DNA from: Thermodesulfovibrionia bacterium
Lineage (GTDB): Bacteria > Nitrospirota > Thermodesulfovibrionia > UBA6902
Assembly (NCBI GenBank): GCA_030646035.1
Contig: JAUSMY010000023.1
Span: 99,702-163,701, forward strand
Length of the DNA: 64,000 nucleotides
Direction: 5' to 3'
The position numbers and the translations under genes were made by a program. Positions within the stretch are counted from its first letter, which is position 1, and each line of letters begins with the position of its first letter. The notes under the pieces are model-generated. The model had not been told where the DNA came from. It did not search any database and worked only from the letters and a program-made list of their open reading frames with translations. Below, in pieces: positions 54,579 through 63,911 of the stretch.

Positions 54579-56285
54579 CTATAGTCTTCCGGATTTTAGA
54601 ATGGATATAAGCAGCCACAAGCCTAACAGGAACGCGATAAAGAATCCGATCGCCCCTATGGCAGGCAGGCCGAATATTGTTGTGCCTATGCCTGACTGGA
54701 TCAGAAGCGACGAGCCGATAATGATCGAAGCCACTATCACGCTGAAGGCGAGCCGGTTGCTTGAACGGTCGATATCTCTTATAAGCCTGTCTATGCCTAT
54801 CGGGTCGACCTTCAGGCTTATCTCATTCTTTAACGCCTTTGCCAAAAGCCTGTTGATCTGTCTTGGCGTATCGATTAGCAGGTTGCTGATCTCTGATATA
54901 TTGTCTTTAGCCTTGTCAAAGATCCTCTGAGGGTTAATCCGGCTCTTTACAAGTTTTGCCGCATACGGCTCAGCAGCGGCTATGAAATTAAAATCAGGGT
55001 CAAGCTGCCGCCCTATATTATCAAGCATCAGAACTGTCTTATTGACCAGTATCAGGTCAGACGGTATCGTCAGCCCGTGTTTTATGGCGAGGCGTGTGAC
55101 CTTCTCCATATAGTCAATAAAATTTATCTCTGAGATGGTAAGGCCGTAAACAGGTTCGAGCAGATCCACCAGGTCGCTCTTGAACTTTTTCCTAAAGATG
55201 TCCTGATCCACACCGTCGCTTAAAAGGCCGAGTTCGATATACTCATCTATAAGTCTGTCAAAGTCTTTATTAAAGAATGCCAGAAATGTGTTGGCTATGC
55301 TCTCCATCATCTCAGGCGTCAGCCTGCCGGTCATGCCGAAGTCCATGAGGCCGAGCCTGCCGTCCGGAAAGACGAACATGTTTCCGGGGTGAGGGTCTGC
55401 GTGAAAGAAGCCGTCCTCAAATATCATCTTAAAATATATATTGAGGCCGTTTTTGGCGAGCTTGGGCCTGTCAATACTCAGAGTGTCTATGGCCTTGATA
55501 TCATCTATCTTTACGCCTTCGATCCTCTCCATTACCAGGATCTTTTCAGTTACAAAATCTGTATAGACAAGCGGGATATAGACTATCTTGCTGTCAGCGA
55601 AATTTCTTCTGAAGCGCTGCGCGTTCCTCGTCTCTCCGATAAAGTCGAGCTCTTTTGTGACGGTCTTTGCGAATTCATCGACAATGCCTTCGGGGTTTAA
55701 AAACGATGCTTCGGGAATGTGCCTGACCATAAGGCGCGCTATAATTCTAAGGATGGATATGTCGGTCTCTATTGTTTTATGTATGCCGGGCCTCTGCACC
55801 TTTACAACGACCTTCTCCCCGCTTATTAAAGTCGCGTTGTGAACCTGTGCAATGGAGGCTGCTGCAAAAGGCTCGTCTTCAAAATCTGCGAATATCTTCC
55901 CGATGGATCTCTTAAGCTCGGACTCTATCATAGCCCTGGCTTCTTCAGCAGGGAAGGGGGGCACATCATCCTGGAGTTTCCTGAACTCGTCAGCATACTC
56001 GCTGGTTATAATATCGGGCCTTGAGGATAGTATCTGGGCGAGCTTTATAAAGGAGGGGCCGAGTTCGCTGAAGGCTATTCTGAGCCTTTCAGGTATCGTG
56101 AATTTTTCAGGCTCCTTCCATTGGCCGAATACCCTGATCCTCTTTCTGAGGGGGATAAATCTTTGCAGGTTTATCTGTTCGATGAACTGCCCGAAGCCGT
56201 GCTTCAGAAATACATTTACTATCTGTCTTATACGGGCGATATTTCTATATCCCCGCCAGAACCTTAGTAATCCTGAGAAAGCCAT
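54579..56285 (-). CDS. UbiB/AarF (ABC1) family atypical kinase
   Basis: A 568-aa membrane-anchored protein-kinase-like ATPase linked to quinone and isoprenoid-lipid biology. Seen: the K-x-G-Q-like SELGPSFIKLAQILSSRPDIIT, the A-rich loop FAAASIAQVHNATL, the VAIK-type Lys in VVVKVQRPGI, the catalytic/metal loop FFHADPHPGNMFVF and LGLMDFGMTG. Two C-terminal membrane helices end the protein (about residues 515-562). It is followed by the HepT-like gene and preceded by a phasin-like gene 9 bases upstream. Confidence 0.92.
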   Translation of the reverse strand: MAFSGLLRFWRGYRNIARIRQIVNVFLKHGFGQFIEQINLQRFIPLRKRIRVFGQWKEPEKFTIPERLRIAFSELGPSFIKLAQILSSRPDIITSEYADEFRKLQDDVPPFPAEEARAMIESELKRSIGKIFADFEDEPFAAASIAQVHNATLISGEKVVVKVQRPGIHKTIETDISILRIIARLMVRHIPEASFLNPEGIVDEFAKTVTKELDFIGETRNAQRFRRNFADSKIVYIPLVYTDFVTEKILVMERIEGVKIDDIKAIDTLSIDRPKLAKNGLNIYFKMIFEDGFFHADPHPGNMFVFPDGRLGLMDFGMTGRLTPEMMESIANTFLAFFNKDFDRLIDEYIELGLLSDGVDQDIFRKKFKSDLVDLLEPVYGLTISEINFIDYMEKVTRLAIKHGLTIPSDLILVNKTVLMLDNIGRQLDPDFNFIAAAEPYAAKLVKSRINPQRIFDKAKDNISEISNLLIDTPRQINRLLAKALKNEISLKVDPIGIDRLIRDIDRSSNRLAFSVIVASIIIGSSLLIQSGIGTTIFGLPAIGAIGFFIAFLLGLWLLISILKSGRL

Positions 56286-56294
56286 ATCTTATGA

Positions 56295-56609
56295 TCACTC
56301 TTTATTGAGCGATCTTTCGAGTTTATCCACTTTCTTTGAAAGCGCCTGGACCTTTTTATTAAGTTCCTCGACTTCTGATTTCTTAGGTATGTTGATAGTA
56401 TCGAGGGATTTATTAATAAGGTCAGTTATGTTCTTTTCAAAGTCTTCTTTGGTCTTGCCCGCCTTTTCAGACCATTCGTCAAATAGCTTCTTGCCCTGTG
56501 CCTCGCTGAGCTCTCCCTTATTGATTAGCTCGTCTACGAACTCCTTGAACTTCTCCTGTATCCCAAGCCCTGCCATACATGTTTTCTGAAAGATATCAGA
56601 TAATGACAT
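56295..56609 (-). CDS. Phasin/PhaE-like coiled-coil protein
   Basis: A 104-aa helical protein. It starts MSLSDIFQKTCMAGLGIQEKFKEFVDELINKGELSEAQGKKLFDEW and ends in a Leu-zipper-like coiled coil (VEELNKKVQALSKKVDKLERSL). This pattern is that of small phasin-family or PHA synthase accessory-like proteins. No PHA synthase is in the window, so a membrane or UbiB-associated role is just as plausible. It lies between alaS and the UbiB kinase with short gaps. Confidence 0.75.
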   Translation of the reverse strand: MSLSDIFQKTCMAGLGIQEKFKEFVDELINKGELSEAQGKKLFDEWSEKAGKTKEDFEKNITDLINKSLDTINIPKKSEVEELNKKVQALSKKVDKLERSLNKE

Positions 56610-56627
56610 AACAAACCTCCTAATTAA

Positions 56628-59264
56628 TTATTTTGCCTCTCCCTTAATTATATCAGGTACTGAGGAGATTGCCATATCAATAGCGTCGATATCTTTTGTC
56701 CCGCCCTGCGCCATATCAGCCCTGCCGCCGCCCTTGCCGCCGGTGACGCTCTTTAATATATTTCCCGCGTGGAAATGGGAGGCGAGGTCCTTTGTGACGA
56801 GTGATACATATGACGCCTGGCCGTTAAGTATGGAGCCGAGGACGATGACCCCGGAGCCTATCTTATCTTTCAGTTTGTCCGCCAGATCTCTGAGCGTCTT
56901 CATATCAAGCCCGTCTATCTTGTGTGCAAGCACCTTTATGCCGTCTATCTCAACCGTCTTTCCAAGGATGCTCTCTATGTCCTGAGAGGCTGAACTGCTC
57001 CTCAGCTTTTCCATCTCCTTTTCCAGAAGCTTGAGGTCGCTTAAGGCCTTTCGCACTTTCTCTGCAACATTAAGAGGGGTTGCCTTAAGAAGGCCGGCAG
57101 CTTTTTTCAGCTCTTCTTCCTCGTCATTAATGAACTTATGCGCGTAAAAGCCGGTCAGCGCCTCTATCCTTCGTATGCCTGCAGCCGCGCTTCCTTCAGA
57201 GATTATCTTGAACGGGCCGATATCCCCGGTCGCGTCACAGTGCGTTCCCCCGCACAGTTCGGCAGAGTAATTTCCCGCCTTTACGACCCTGACCGTCTCA
57301 CCGTATTTTTCACCAAAGAGCGCCACCACTCCATGGGCTATCGCATTATTAAGAGATGTCTCAGAGACATGGACAGGCATGTTCTTGATCACCTTTTCAT
57401 TAACTATCCTCTCAACCTCTTTGATCTCCCTTTCATCCATGGCAAAGAAGTGGTTGAAGTCAAACCTCAGCCGGTCAGGCGCTACGAACGAGCCTGCCTG
57501 TTTTATATGATCGCCTAACACTTCCTTCAGCGCCGCGTGCAGAATATGCGTGGCGGTATGATTGCGTTTGACAGCCTCTCTTCTCTCGTCATTTATTATA
57601 GGCTTTACATAAACGTCAGGCCTTAAAGTCCCTTTGATTATCCTTGCTGAATGAAGAATAAGGTTGTGGGTTCTTTTTGCATTCATCACTTCAAGCTTCA
57701 AGAGCCCTTCGCCGTGCTCCATTATGCCGGTATCGCCCACCTGTCCGCCTGATTCTCCGTAGAACGGGGTCTTGTCCAGAACTACTTCAACCTCTTCGCC
57801 TTCTTTGGCCTCTTTTATAATGGCGCCGTTCTTTATCATCGCCCTGACCACGCTCTCTGTTTTATCCGGCGCGTCATAGCCGGTGAACTCAGTGGCCCCG
57901 ACAAGCGTTTCGATCTCTTTGTATATCCCTGAAACTTCCTCTCCGCCTCCGACCCATGATGCGCGCGCCTTTGTCTTCTGAAGCTCCATCTCTTCATTAA
58001 AGCCTTTTTCATCTATCTTCAAGCCGTTGTCTTCGGCAATGTCTCTCGCAAGGTCAAGCGGAAAGCCGAATGTGTCATAAAGCTTGAATAGTTCGGTGCC
58101 CGGTATCATCTCTTTGCCTGATGCCCTTATCTCATTAATGACCTTATCCATCAGATCCATGCCTGAAGAGAGTGTATGCGCGAACCTCTCTTCTTCGAAC
58201 TTGAGAACCTTTTTGCTCATCCCGATGTTCTCATTCAGTTCAGGATAAGAGCCGGACATTATCTCATACACTGCATCAAGAACATCATGCAGGAACGGCC
58301 CTTTGATGCCGAGCATGAGCCCGTGTCTCGCAGCCCTTCTTATGATCCTTCTTAAGACATAACCTCTTCCTTCATTTGAAGGCACCAGTCCTTCGGAAAG
58401 CACGAATGCCGATGACCTTATGTGGTCGGCTATGACCCGCATCGAGACGTCTGTTGCTTTGTCAGCGCCATATTTCTTCCCTGAAATGCCTGCAACATAT
58501 TTTATTATCGGCATGAAGAGGTCTGAGTCAAAGTTGTTCTTCTTTCCCTGCATCACAGCGGCAAGCCTCTCAAGCCCCATTCCTGTGTCAATGCTCGGCT
58601 TGGGCAGCGGGTGAAGTTTGCCTGCCGCATCTCTGTTGTACTGCATGAATACGAGGTTCCATATCTCAAGGTATCTGTCGCAGTCGCACCCAACCATGCA
58701 GCCGGGCTTTCCGCATCCCATCTCAGGCCCCTGGTCTATAAGTATCTCAGAGCACGGCCCACACGGCCCTGTGTCGCCCATCTGCCAGAAGTTGTCCTTC
58801 TCTCCGAGCCTGAATATCTGGTTGGCAGGTATGCCTATATGCTTCTGCCATATCTCAGCAGCCTCGTCGTCATCATTGAAAACGGTTATCATCAGCTTGT
58901 CAGCCGGAAGTTTTACCTTTTCTGTGAGAAATTCCCACGCCCATTCACACGCCTCTCTCTTGAAATAATCGCCGAATGAGAAGTTGCCTAACATCTCAAA
59001 GAAGGTATGATGCCTTGCCGTCCTTCCGACATTCTCAAGGTCATTGTGCTTGCCGCCCGCCCTCAGGCACTTCTGAACGGTCACAGCCCGTTTATGCTGG
59101 CTTTCAACATCGCCCAGAAAGATTGATTTGAACTGGACCATGCCTGCATTGGTGAATAAAAGCGTGGGGTCATCAACAGGCAGAAGAGGGGAGCTTGGCA
59201 TCGCCTTATGCCCTTTGTCCTTAAAGAAATCTATGAAGAGTTTTCTTATATCGCTGCTATTCAT
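56628..59264 (-). CDS. alaS: Alanyl-tRNA synthetase
   Basis: About 878 aa from the ATG at 59264 (the frame extends to a TTG at 59309, inside the promoter). Class II core: IRKLFIDFFKDKGHKAMPSSPLLP, LFTNAGMVQFK, TARHHTFFEMLGNFSFGDYFK. The editing and zinc site has NHTATHILHAAL and AELCGGTHCDATGDIG. The C-Ala domain ends GGKGGGRADMAQGG. An upstream AGGAG is 12 bases from the ATG. Upstream of phasin and UbiB genes, downstream of recX. Confidence 0.97.
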   Translation of the reverse strand: MNSSDIRKLFIDFFKDKGHKAMPSSPLLPVDDPTLLFTNAGMVQFKSIFLGDVESQHKRAVTVQKCLRAGGKHNDLENVGRTARHHTFFEMLGNFSFGDYFKREACEWAWEFLTEKVKLPADKLMITVFNDDDEAAEIWQKHIGIPANQIFRLGEKDNFWQMGDTGPCGPCSEILIDQGPEMGCGKPGCMVGCDCDRYLEIWNLVFMQYNRDAAGKLHPLPKPSIDTGMGLERLAAVMQGKKNNFDSDLFMPIIKYVAGISGKKYGADKATDVSMRVIADHIRSSAFVLSEGLVPSNEGRGYVLRRIIRRAARHGLMLGIKGPFLHDVLDAVYEIMSGSYPELNENIGMSKKVLKFEEERFAHTLSSGMDLMDKVINEIRASGKEMIPGTELFKLYDTFGFPLDLARDIAEDNGLKIDEKGFNEEMELQKTKARASWVGGGEEVSGIYKEIETLVGATEFTGYDAPDKTESVVRAMIKNGAIIKEAKEGEEVEVVLDKTPFYGESGGQVGDTGIMEHGEGLLKLEVMNAKRTHNLILHSARIIKGTLRPDVYVKPIINDERREAVKRNHTATHILHAALKEVLGDHIKQAGSFVAPDRLRFDFNHFFAMDEREIKEVERIVNEKVIKNMPVHVSETSLNNAIAHGVVALFGEKYGETVRVVKAGNYSAELCGGTHCDATGDIGPFKIISEGSAAAGIRRIEALTGFYAHKFINDEEEELKKAAGLLKATPLNVAEKVRKALSDLKLLEKEMEKLRSSSASQDIESILGKTVEIDGIKVLAHKIDGLDMKTLRDLADKLKDKIGSGVIVLGSILNGQASYVSLVTKDLASHFHAGNILKSVTGGKGGGRADMAQGGTKDIDAIDMAISSVPDIIKGEAK

Positions 59265-59300
59265 TCCGGGATTATTCTCCTGCTGATTTTTTGATACCGT

Positions 59301-59306
59301 ATTATA
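59301..59306 (-). promoter_or_regulatory. -10 element of the alaS promoter
   Basis: A consensus TATAAT on the minus strand, about 37 bases before the chosen alaS ATG, in an AT-rich 95-base gap after recX. The -35 region is not consensus. It supports the downstream ATG rather than the TTG at 59309 as start. Confidence 0.5.
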
Positions 59307-59359
59307 CAAAAATCCGTATATAAATATAGAAGTTATCGGCAGAAGCGTGGCAGATGGCG

Positions 59360-59821
59360 TTACTTCATCGCAGAGCTGACGGCCGCTTTTATCACATCAG
59401 AGGCAAAGCCCCTTCGCTGGAGCATTCCGTACAGCCTTCTCTTTATGACTTCTTCAGGCTGTTTGCTTAATGTTCTTAATTTTTTCTCGAGGAGTTTTTT
59501 TGCGGCTTCGTCTTCGTTCTCTTTTGTATGGGAGGAGATGACTTTAGATATAAGGTTTCTTTCTATCCCGCGTTTGTAAAGAAAGAGCTCCGCGCCTCTT
59601 TTTCCAAGTAATTTTCTTTCAATCGCGTGTTTTAGCAGCCCGTCAGCCAGGATCTCGTCATTGATAAGCCCGGCACGTTCGAGGTATTCAATTGTGCCGT
59701 TTATCTCATCATCTTCAAAGCCTTTTAACTTCAGCCGCTGGATCATCTCTTTGCGGCTTCTGGGGCGGTAGTCAATGAGTCTCAGGGCAGAACTTTTTGC
59801 GTCAGCTTGAGAACCTCTCAT
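59360..59821 (-). CDS. recX: RecA regulator RecX
   Basis: A 153-aa three-helix-repeat protein that modulates RecA filaments. Seen: ALRLIDYRPRSRKEMIQRLKLKGFEDDEINGTIEYLERAGLINDEILADGLLKHAIERKLLGKRGAELFLYKRGI and the terminal LYGMLQRRGFASDVIKAAV. I use the ATG at 59821 because AAGG lies 6-7 bases before it; it overlaps the pilT stop by 20 bases. A start 15 codons earlier (59866) would overlap more. Confidence 0.88.
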   Translation of the reverse strand: MRGSQADAKSSALRLIDYRPRSRKEMIQRLKLKGFEDDEINGTIEYLERAGLINDEILADGLLKHAIERKLLGKRGAELFLYKRGIERNLISKVISSHTKENEDEAAKKLLEKKLRTLSKQPEEVIKRRLYGMLQRRGFASDVIKAAVSSAMK

Positions 59822-61133
59822 CAGAGACCTTATCTTTCTTTGGAGATTTTTTTGCGGGATCTGCATAGTCGGGAGAAGATTTATAAACTTCGGCCATCAT
59901 CCTGAAGTCCTCTTTGTTCTTGGCCTTGGCTAAGGCGTCGCCGTATGAGATAGTGCCGTCTTTATATAATGCAAAGAGGGTCTGATCGTCAACGACAACT
60001 CCGGTTCCTTCTTTTCCTTTATCGCCTTTTCTGGTGTCATCCATAAATCTGGATGTTGACTGTATGCCCCTGACCATAAGCGCGAAGTCGTCAGGGTTGG
60101 TGGATCTGGTAAGGGCATCTTCGTATGTTACCAGGCCATCTTTATAAAGGTTGAGAAGCGACTGGTCAAATGTCTGCATGCCGTACTGGCTTGCGCCTTC
60201 AGCGATATAGTCGCTGATCATGCCGGTCTTATCCTTATCTTCAATGCACCCCTTGACGGTCTTGGTTGCGATAAGCACTTCTATAGCCGCGACCCTGCCC
60301 TTTCCGTCGGCAGTCGGCACGAGCCTCTGCGAGATTATTGCCTTAAGCACGGAGGCAAGCTGTATCCTCATCTGCTGATGCTGATGCGGCGGGAATACTG
60401 TGATGATACGGTTGATAGTCTCGGATGCATCCACCGTATGGAGCGTGCTGAGAACGAGGTGGCCTGTCTCAGCTGCGACAAGCGCTGTCTGGATCGTCTC
60501 ATGGTCGCGCATCTCGCCGACGAGTATTACATCAGGGTCCTGCCTCAGAGATGCCTTCAGCGCCTTGGCAAAAGATACCGTGTCAGAGCCTGTCTCCCTC
60601 TGATTCACTATGCTCATATTGTCCCTGTGAAGGAACTCTATCGGATCTTCTATCGTCATGATGTGTTCATGCCGTGTGGTGTTTATATAATCAATGATCG
60701 CGGCAAGCGTGGTTGATTTACCGCTTCCCGTTGCTCCTGTGACCAGAATGAGGCCTCTCGCTTCAGAAGCGATCTTCTTCAGGATAGGCGGCAGCAGCAG
60801 GTCGTCAATGGACTTTATCTCCATAGGGATGACCCTGAAGACTATGCCGACGGTCCCTCTCTGGGAAAAGCAGTTGCATCTGAACCGCCCAAGTCCCGGG
60901 ATGCTGTAGGCGACATCAACATCTTTTGTCTCATCAAAGACTTTAAGGTGATACTCGTTGAGGATGGCAGAGGCGATGCCTTTAGTATCATCGCCTGAGA
61001 GCCTTTCCTCGCCTTCCATAGGAACCAGTGTTCCGCTGATCCTTATGATCGGCGGGCTGCCCACTTTAATATGGAGGTCTGATGCCCCCATAGAAACCGT
61101 TTTTCTCAGTAATGCGTTTATATCTCTTGCCAT
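59802..61133 (-). CDS. PilT/PilU-family twitching ATPase with duplicated C-terminal motif
   Basis: A 443-aa type IV pilus retraction-type ATPase (PilT is usually about 345-370 aa). Walker A is VTGATGSGKSTT (about 131-142), then the Asp box TIEDPIEF, Walker B DVILVGEMRD and the His box AAETGHLVLSTLHT. At about 322-357 a segment DQSLLNLYKDGLVTYEDALTRSTNPDDFALMVRG is the normal PilT end. After a Gly/Lys linker a second copy follows at about 383-418 (DQTLFALYKDGTISYGDALAKAKNKEDF). Located between recA and recX; no other pilus genes are in the window. Confidence 0.92.
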   Translation of the reverse strand: MARDINALLRKTVSMGASDLHIKVGSPPIIRISGTLVPMEGEERLSGDDTKGIASAILNEYHLKVFDETKDVDVAYSIPGLGRFRCNCFSQRGTVGIVFRVIPMEIKSIDDLLLPPILKKIASEARGLILVTGATGSGKSTTLAAIIDYINTTRHEHIMTIEDPIEFLHRDNMSIVNQRETGSDTVSFAKALKASLRQDPDVILVGEMRDHETIQTALVAAETGHLVLSTLHTVDASETINRIITVFPPHQHQQMRIQLASVLKAIISQRLVPTADGKGRVAAIEVLIATKTVKGCIEDKDKTGMISDYIAEGASQYGMQTFDQSLLNLYKDGLVTYEDALTRSTNPDDFALMVRGIQSTSRFMDDTRKGDKGKEGTGVVVDDQTLFALYKDGTISYGDALAKAKNKEDFRMMAEVYKSSPDYADPAKKSPKKDKVSDERFSS

Positions 61134-61137
61134 ATCT

Positions 61138-62142
61138 TTATTTCTTATGCTTCTTCATGCCGTAAGCCTCAAGCACTTTATCCTCTATCTCATTGGCGAG
61201 CTCAGGGTTTGACTTAAGATATTCCTTGGTGTTGTCTCTTCCCTGGCCTATCCGGTTGCCATTATAAGAATACCACGCTCCTGCCCTTTCTACAATTCCC
61301 TTTAATACCCCGTGTTCAATGATCTCGCCGGTCCTTGAGATGCCCTCATTGAAGTATATGTCAAATTCCGCCTGCTTAAAGGGCGGGGCGACTTTGTTCT
61401 TTACTACCTTCACCCTGACCCTGTTTCCGACAGACTCCTGAGCGTCTTTGAGCTGTTCTATCTTTCTGATATCAAGCCTTACCGATGAGTAGAATTTCAA
61501 AGCGTTTCCTCCGGTAGTTGTCTCCGGGTTCCCGAACATGACTCCAATCTTCATCCTTATCTGGTTTATAAAGATGACGGTTGTATGACTTTTTGAGATG
61601 GCGGATGTGAGCTTTCTGAGCGCCTGGCTCATAAGTCTTGCCTGAAGCCCCGGAAGGCTCTGCCCCATGTCGCCCTCTATCTCAGCCTGCGGAACCAGCG
61701 CGGCAACAGAGTCGATAACGATTAGATCAAGCGCACCGCTTCTGACAAGCGTCTCTGTCACTTCAAGCGCCTGTTCCCCTGAATCCGGCTGGCTCAAGAG
61801 AAGTTCGTTTATATTTACCCCGATCTTCTCGGCATATGTTACGTCGAGTGCGTGCTCAGCATCTATAAATGCGGCAGCGCCGCCTGCCTTCTGAGCCTGC
61901 GCAATCGCATTGAGCGTGAGGGTTGTCTTGCCTGATGACTCAGGCCCGTATATCTCAATGACCCTGCCTCTCGGAAAGCCGCCTACGCCGAGCGCTATAT
62001 CAAGTCCGATGGAACCGGTCGGTATCACCTCGATTTCGGTTCTCCCCTCAGAGCCTAACTTCATTATGGAGCCTTTGCCAAACTGTTTCTCTATCTGTGA
62101 AATTGCCACTTCCAAAGCTTTTAAACGGTTCTTGTCAGTCAT
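61138..62142 (-). CDS. recA: Recombinase RecA
   Basis: A 334-aa strand-exchange ATPase. Seen: [15 protein letters not shown], Walker [36 protein letters not shown], the L2/oligomer region [36 protein letters not shown]. The C-terminal acidic tail is short. GGAGGAG precedes the ATG. The gene is 4 bases upstream of pilT. I see no clear SOS box in the 59 bases before it. Confidence 0.98.
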   Translation of the reverse strand: MTDKNRLKALEVAISQIEKQFGKGSIMKLGSEGRTEIEVIPTGSIGLDIALGVGGFPRGRVIEIYGPESSGKTTLTLNAIAQAQKAGGAAAFIDAEHALDVTYAEKIGVNINELLLSQPDSGEQALEVTETLVRSGALDLIVIDSVAALVPQAEIEGDMGQSLPGLQARLMSQALRKLTSAISKSHTTVIFINQIRMKIGVMFGNPETTTGGNALKFYSSVRLDIRKIEQLKDAQESVGNRVRVKVVKNKVAPPFKQAEFDIYFNEGISRTGEIIEHGVLKGIVERAGAWYSYNGNRIGQGRDNTKEYLKSNPELANEIEDKVLEAYGMKKHKK

Positions 62143-62201
62143 CGCGCTCCTCCGGGGTATTGTTATTCGTTATAGTGAATCGTCTATTTTACTTATAAGT
62201 A

Positions 62202-62765
62202 TTACGGGTTAGTTAAAAGCGCCTCTGAGATCTTTGTATATACAGATCCTGAGTTAGTCAGGCTGCTCTTTATCAATACTGCTGTTTTAACCTCAAAAAT
62301 CCCCTGGTTCTTCACCTTCTCTGACGTGACTGCTTCGAGCAGGGCATCCTTGTTTTCAGGTGACCGGAACCTCCCTATCGTCAGATGCGGGCTGAATACT
62401 CTATTCTCAGGCTTGAATCCGATTTCAGCCATGCTGCTCTCAATCTCTTTCTGAAGATCAATGATATTATTACTTCCGATTAGTCCGGCCCACAATACCT
62501 TTGGCGACATCGTGCCGGGAAATACGCCAAGTCCGGTCATCTCCAGGTTGAAAACTTTAAAGCCTTTGCATACGCCGCTGAGATTCTCTGATATCTTTTT
62601 TATATGATCTTCTGCTGTGTCGCCGAGGAACTTAAGCGTAAGATGGATATTTTCCGGCCTTACCCATCTTATGTCAGCTCCGTATTTTTGAAGTTCCCTC
62701 TGGGTTTCCGCCAGTGATTCCTTTATCTCTTCAGGCAGCTCTATGGCGATAAAACATCTCAGCAT
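62202..62765 (-). CDS. thpR: RNA 2',3'-cyclic phosphodiesterase ThpR (LigT)
   Basis: A 187-aa 2H phosphoesterase. It begins MLRCFIAIELPEEIKESL and has both catalytic motifs, HLTLKFLGD (about residues 41-49) and HLTIGRFRS (about residues 124-132). Acts on 2',3'-cyclic RNA ends. It is placed between pgpA and recA, where cinA would commonly also be found; cinA is absent. Confidence 0.93.
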   Translation of the reverse strand: MLRCFIAIELPEEIKESLAETQRELQKYGADIRWVRPENIHLTLKFLGDTAEDHIKKISENLSGVCKGFKVFNLEMTGLGVFPGTMSPKVLWAGLIGSNNIIDLQKEIESSMAEIGFKPENRVFSPHLTIGRFRSPENKDALLEAVTSEKVKNQGIFEVKTAVLIKSSLTNSGSVYTKISEALLTNP

Positions 62766-62802
62766 GCCATATAGAATAACATATCAAAGAGGTATGGTAA
62801 AT

Positions 62803-63273
62803 TTAATAAATTAACCTGAAGAGCTGCAGGCAGATATTGGAATATACGGCAGCTAGAACATCATCGAACATGACTCCAAAGCCCCCCTTAAGCGCCCTTT
62901 CAACCTGCCTTACAGGAGGCGGCTTGACCACATCAAAGAGCCTGAAGACAAAGAATCCCGCTATAAGCCAAGGCAGCGTCTTTGGAAGAAAGAGCATTGT
63001 TATCAGGTAGCCGCAGACCTCGTCAATTACAATATGGCCGCTGTCTGTCTTGCCGAGCAGCTTTTCAGACTTGCCTGCCGCATAGACGCCGAGGATGAAG
63101 AGGGGGATGAATATTGCGATGAGGATATAGTCTCCAAAAAGAGATGTCATGTCCAGCATGTAGGCAAGCAGATATACAAAGAGGGCGGCAACGCCTGTGC
63201 CCCATGTGCCGGGCGCTATCGGCATGAAGCCTACAAAACCGAGTGTGGCTATGTGCTGCGGTATCTTCTTCAT
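62803..63273 (-). CDS. pgpA: Phosphatidylglycerophosphatase A
   Basis: A 156-aa membrane phosphatase in phosphatidylglycerol synthesis. Seen: ATLGFVGFMPIAPGTWGT, four membrane helices, DSGHIVIDEVCGYLITMLFLP (conserved acidic DEV region) and FRLFDVVKPPPVRQVERALKGGFGVMFDDVLAAVYSN. Its start is 2 bases after the stop of the OsmC gene, so the two are co-transcribed. Confidence 0.95.
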   Translation of the reverse strand: MKKIPQHIATLGFVGFMPIAPGTWGTGVAALFVYLLAYMLDMTSLFGDYILIAIFIPLFILGVYAAGKSEKLLGKTDSGHIVIDEVCGYLITMLFLPKTLPWLIAGFFVFRLFDVVKPPPVRQVERALKGGFGVMFDDVLAAVYSNICLQLFRLIY

Positions 63274-63275
63274 TC

Positions 63276-63698
63276 TCAGGCTTCCTGAATTATTTTATAG
63301 GAATGTTCGATCTTTGCTCCAGCGCCAAGCGTTGCGCCTACAGAGCAGTACTTATCAAGCGAGAGCTGGATAGCCCGTTTCAGCGCCTCCTCAGATATAT
63401 CCTTTCCTTTTACAACATACTCAATATGAAACGAGGTGTATCTGTGCGGGTCAGTTTCTGCCTGTTCGGCAAAGACGTTTATCTCAAACCCTGTCACTAT
63501 CTGCTGTTTCTTCCTCATTATTGATATAACATCCATACCTGTGCATCCGCCCAGTCCCATCAACAGCAGTTCCATCGGCCTTGAGCCGATATTCCTGCCG
63601 CCTGAAGAGGCAGGCGCATCCATCACGACCTCATGGCCTGAATCAGCACTCCCTGTAAACTGCATCCCGTCAACCAGCTTAACTATAGCTTTCGGCAT
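63276..63698 (-). CDS. OsmC-family protein (second copy)
   Basis: A 140-aa OsmC-fold thiol peroxidase-like protein. Seen: PMELLLMGLGGCTGMDVISIMRKKQQIVTGFEINV (first Cys in GGCTG) and the second Cys in LSLDKYCSVGATLG. It differs from the homologue at 35032-35502 and is closer to the YhfA/OsmC type. A YhfA-like name is possible but not certain. No clear Shine-Dalgarno is visible beyond AGG near the ATG. Confidence 0.9.
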   Translation of the reverse strand: MPKAIVKLVDGMQFTGSADSGHEVVMDAPASSGGRNIGSRPMELLLMGLGGCTGMDVISIMRKKQQIVTGFEINVFAEQAETDPHRYTSFHIEYVVKGKDISEEALKRAIQLSLDKYCSVGATLGAGAKIEHSYKIIQEA

Positions 63699-63863
63699 TA
63701 ATGGCCCTCCTGAAATTATTTGTATTTTCTAAAGTAAGGGAATGGCGATTTTTTGTCAATTGGATGATGATTATTTATCAAGCCAAAATAGAAATGTCCT
63801 GTGGGGATGTCTTTTTGAGAATCATAGAAGTGGTCAGCACGAAAGAGGTTATTTGTAAACAAA

Positions 63864-63900
63864 ATAAGCCCTGCCCCTTAAATTAAGGGACAGGGCTTAT
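63864..63900 (-). terminator. Strong intrinsic terminator at the right end
   Basis: A long hairpin: a 10-bp stem (63864-63873 with 63891-63900), one mismatch, then a further 6-bp stem and a 3-base loop. On the minus strand it is followed by TTTTGTTT. It ends the transcript of the partial gene that enters from beyond base 64000. Confidence 0.85.
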
Positions 63901-63911
63901 CAAATACCTTC

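Noticed and set aside
59258..59275. Partial match to the palindrome at the alaS start (CATTCCGGG)
   Set aside because: No second arm of the hairpin; chance similarity.
63701..63886. 61-codon ORF on the plus strand before the right-end terminator
   Set aside because: It starts in the OsmC upstream region and ends inside a terminator hairpin; composition is not gene-like.
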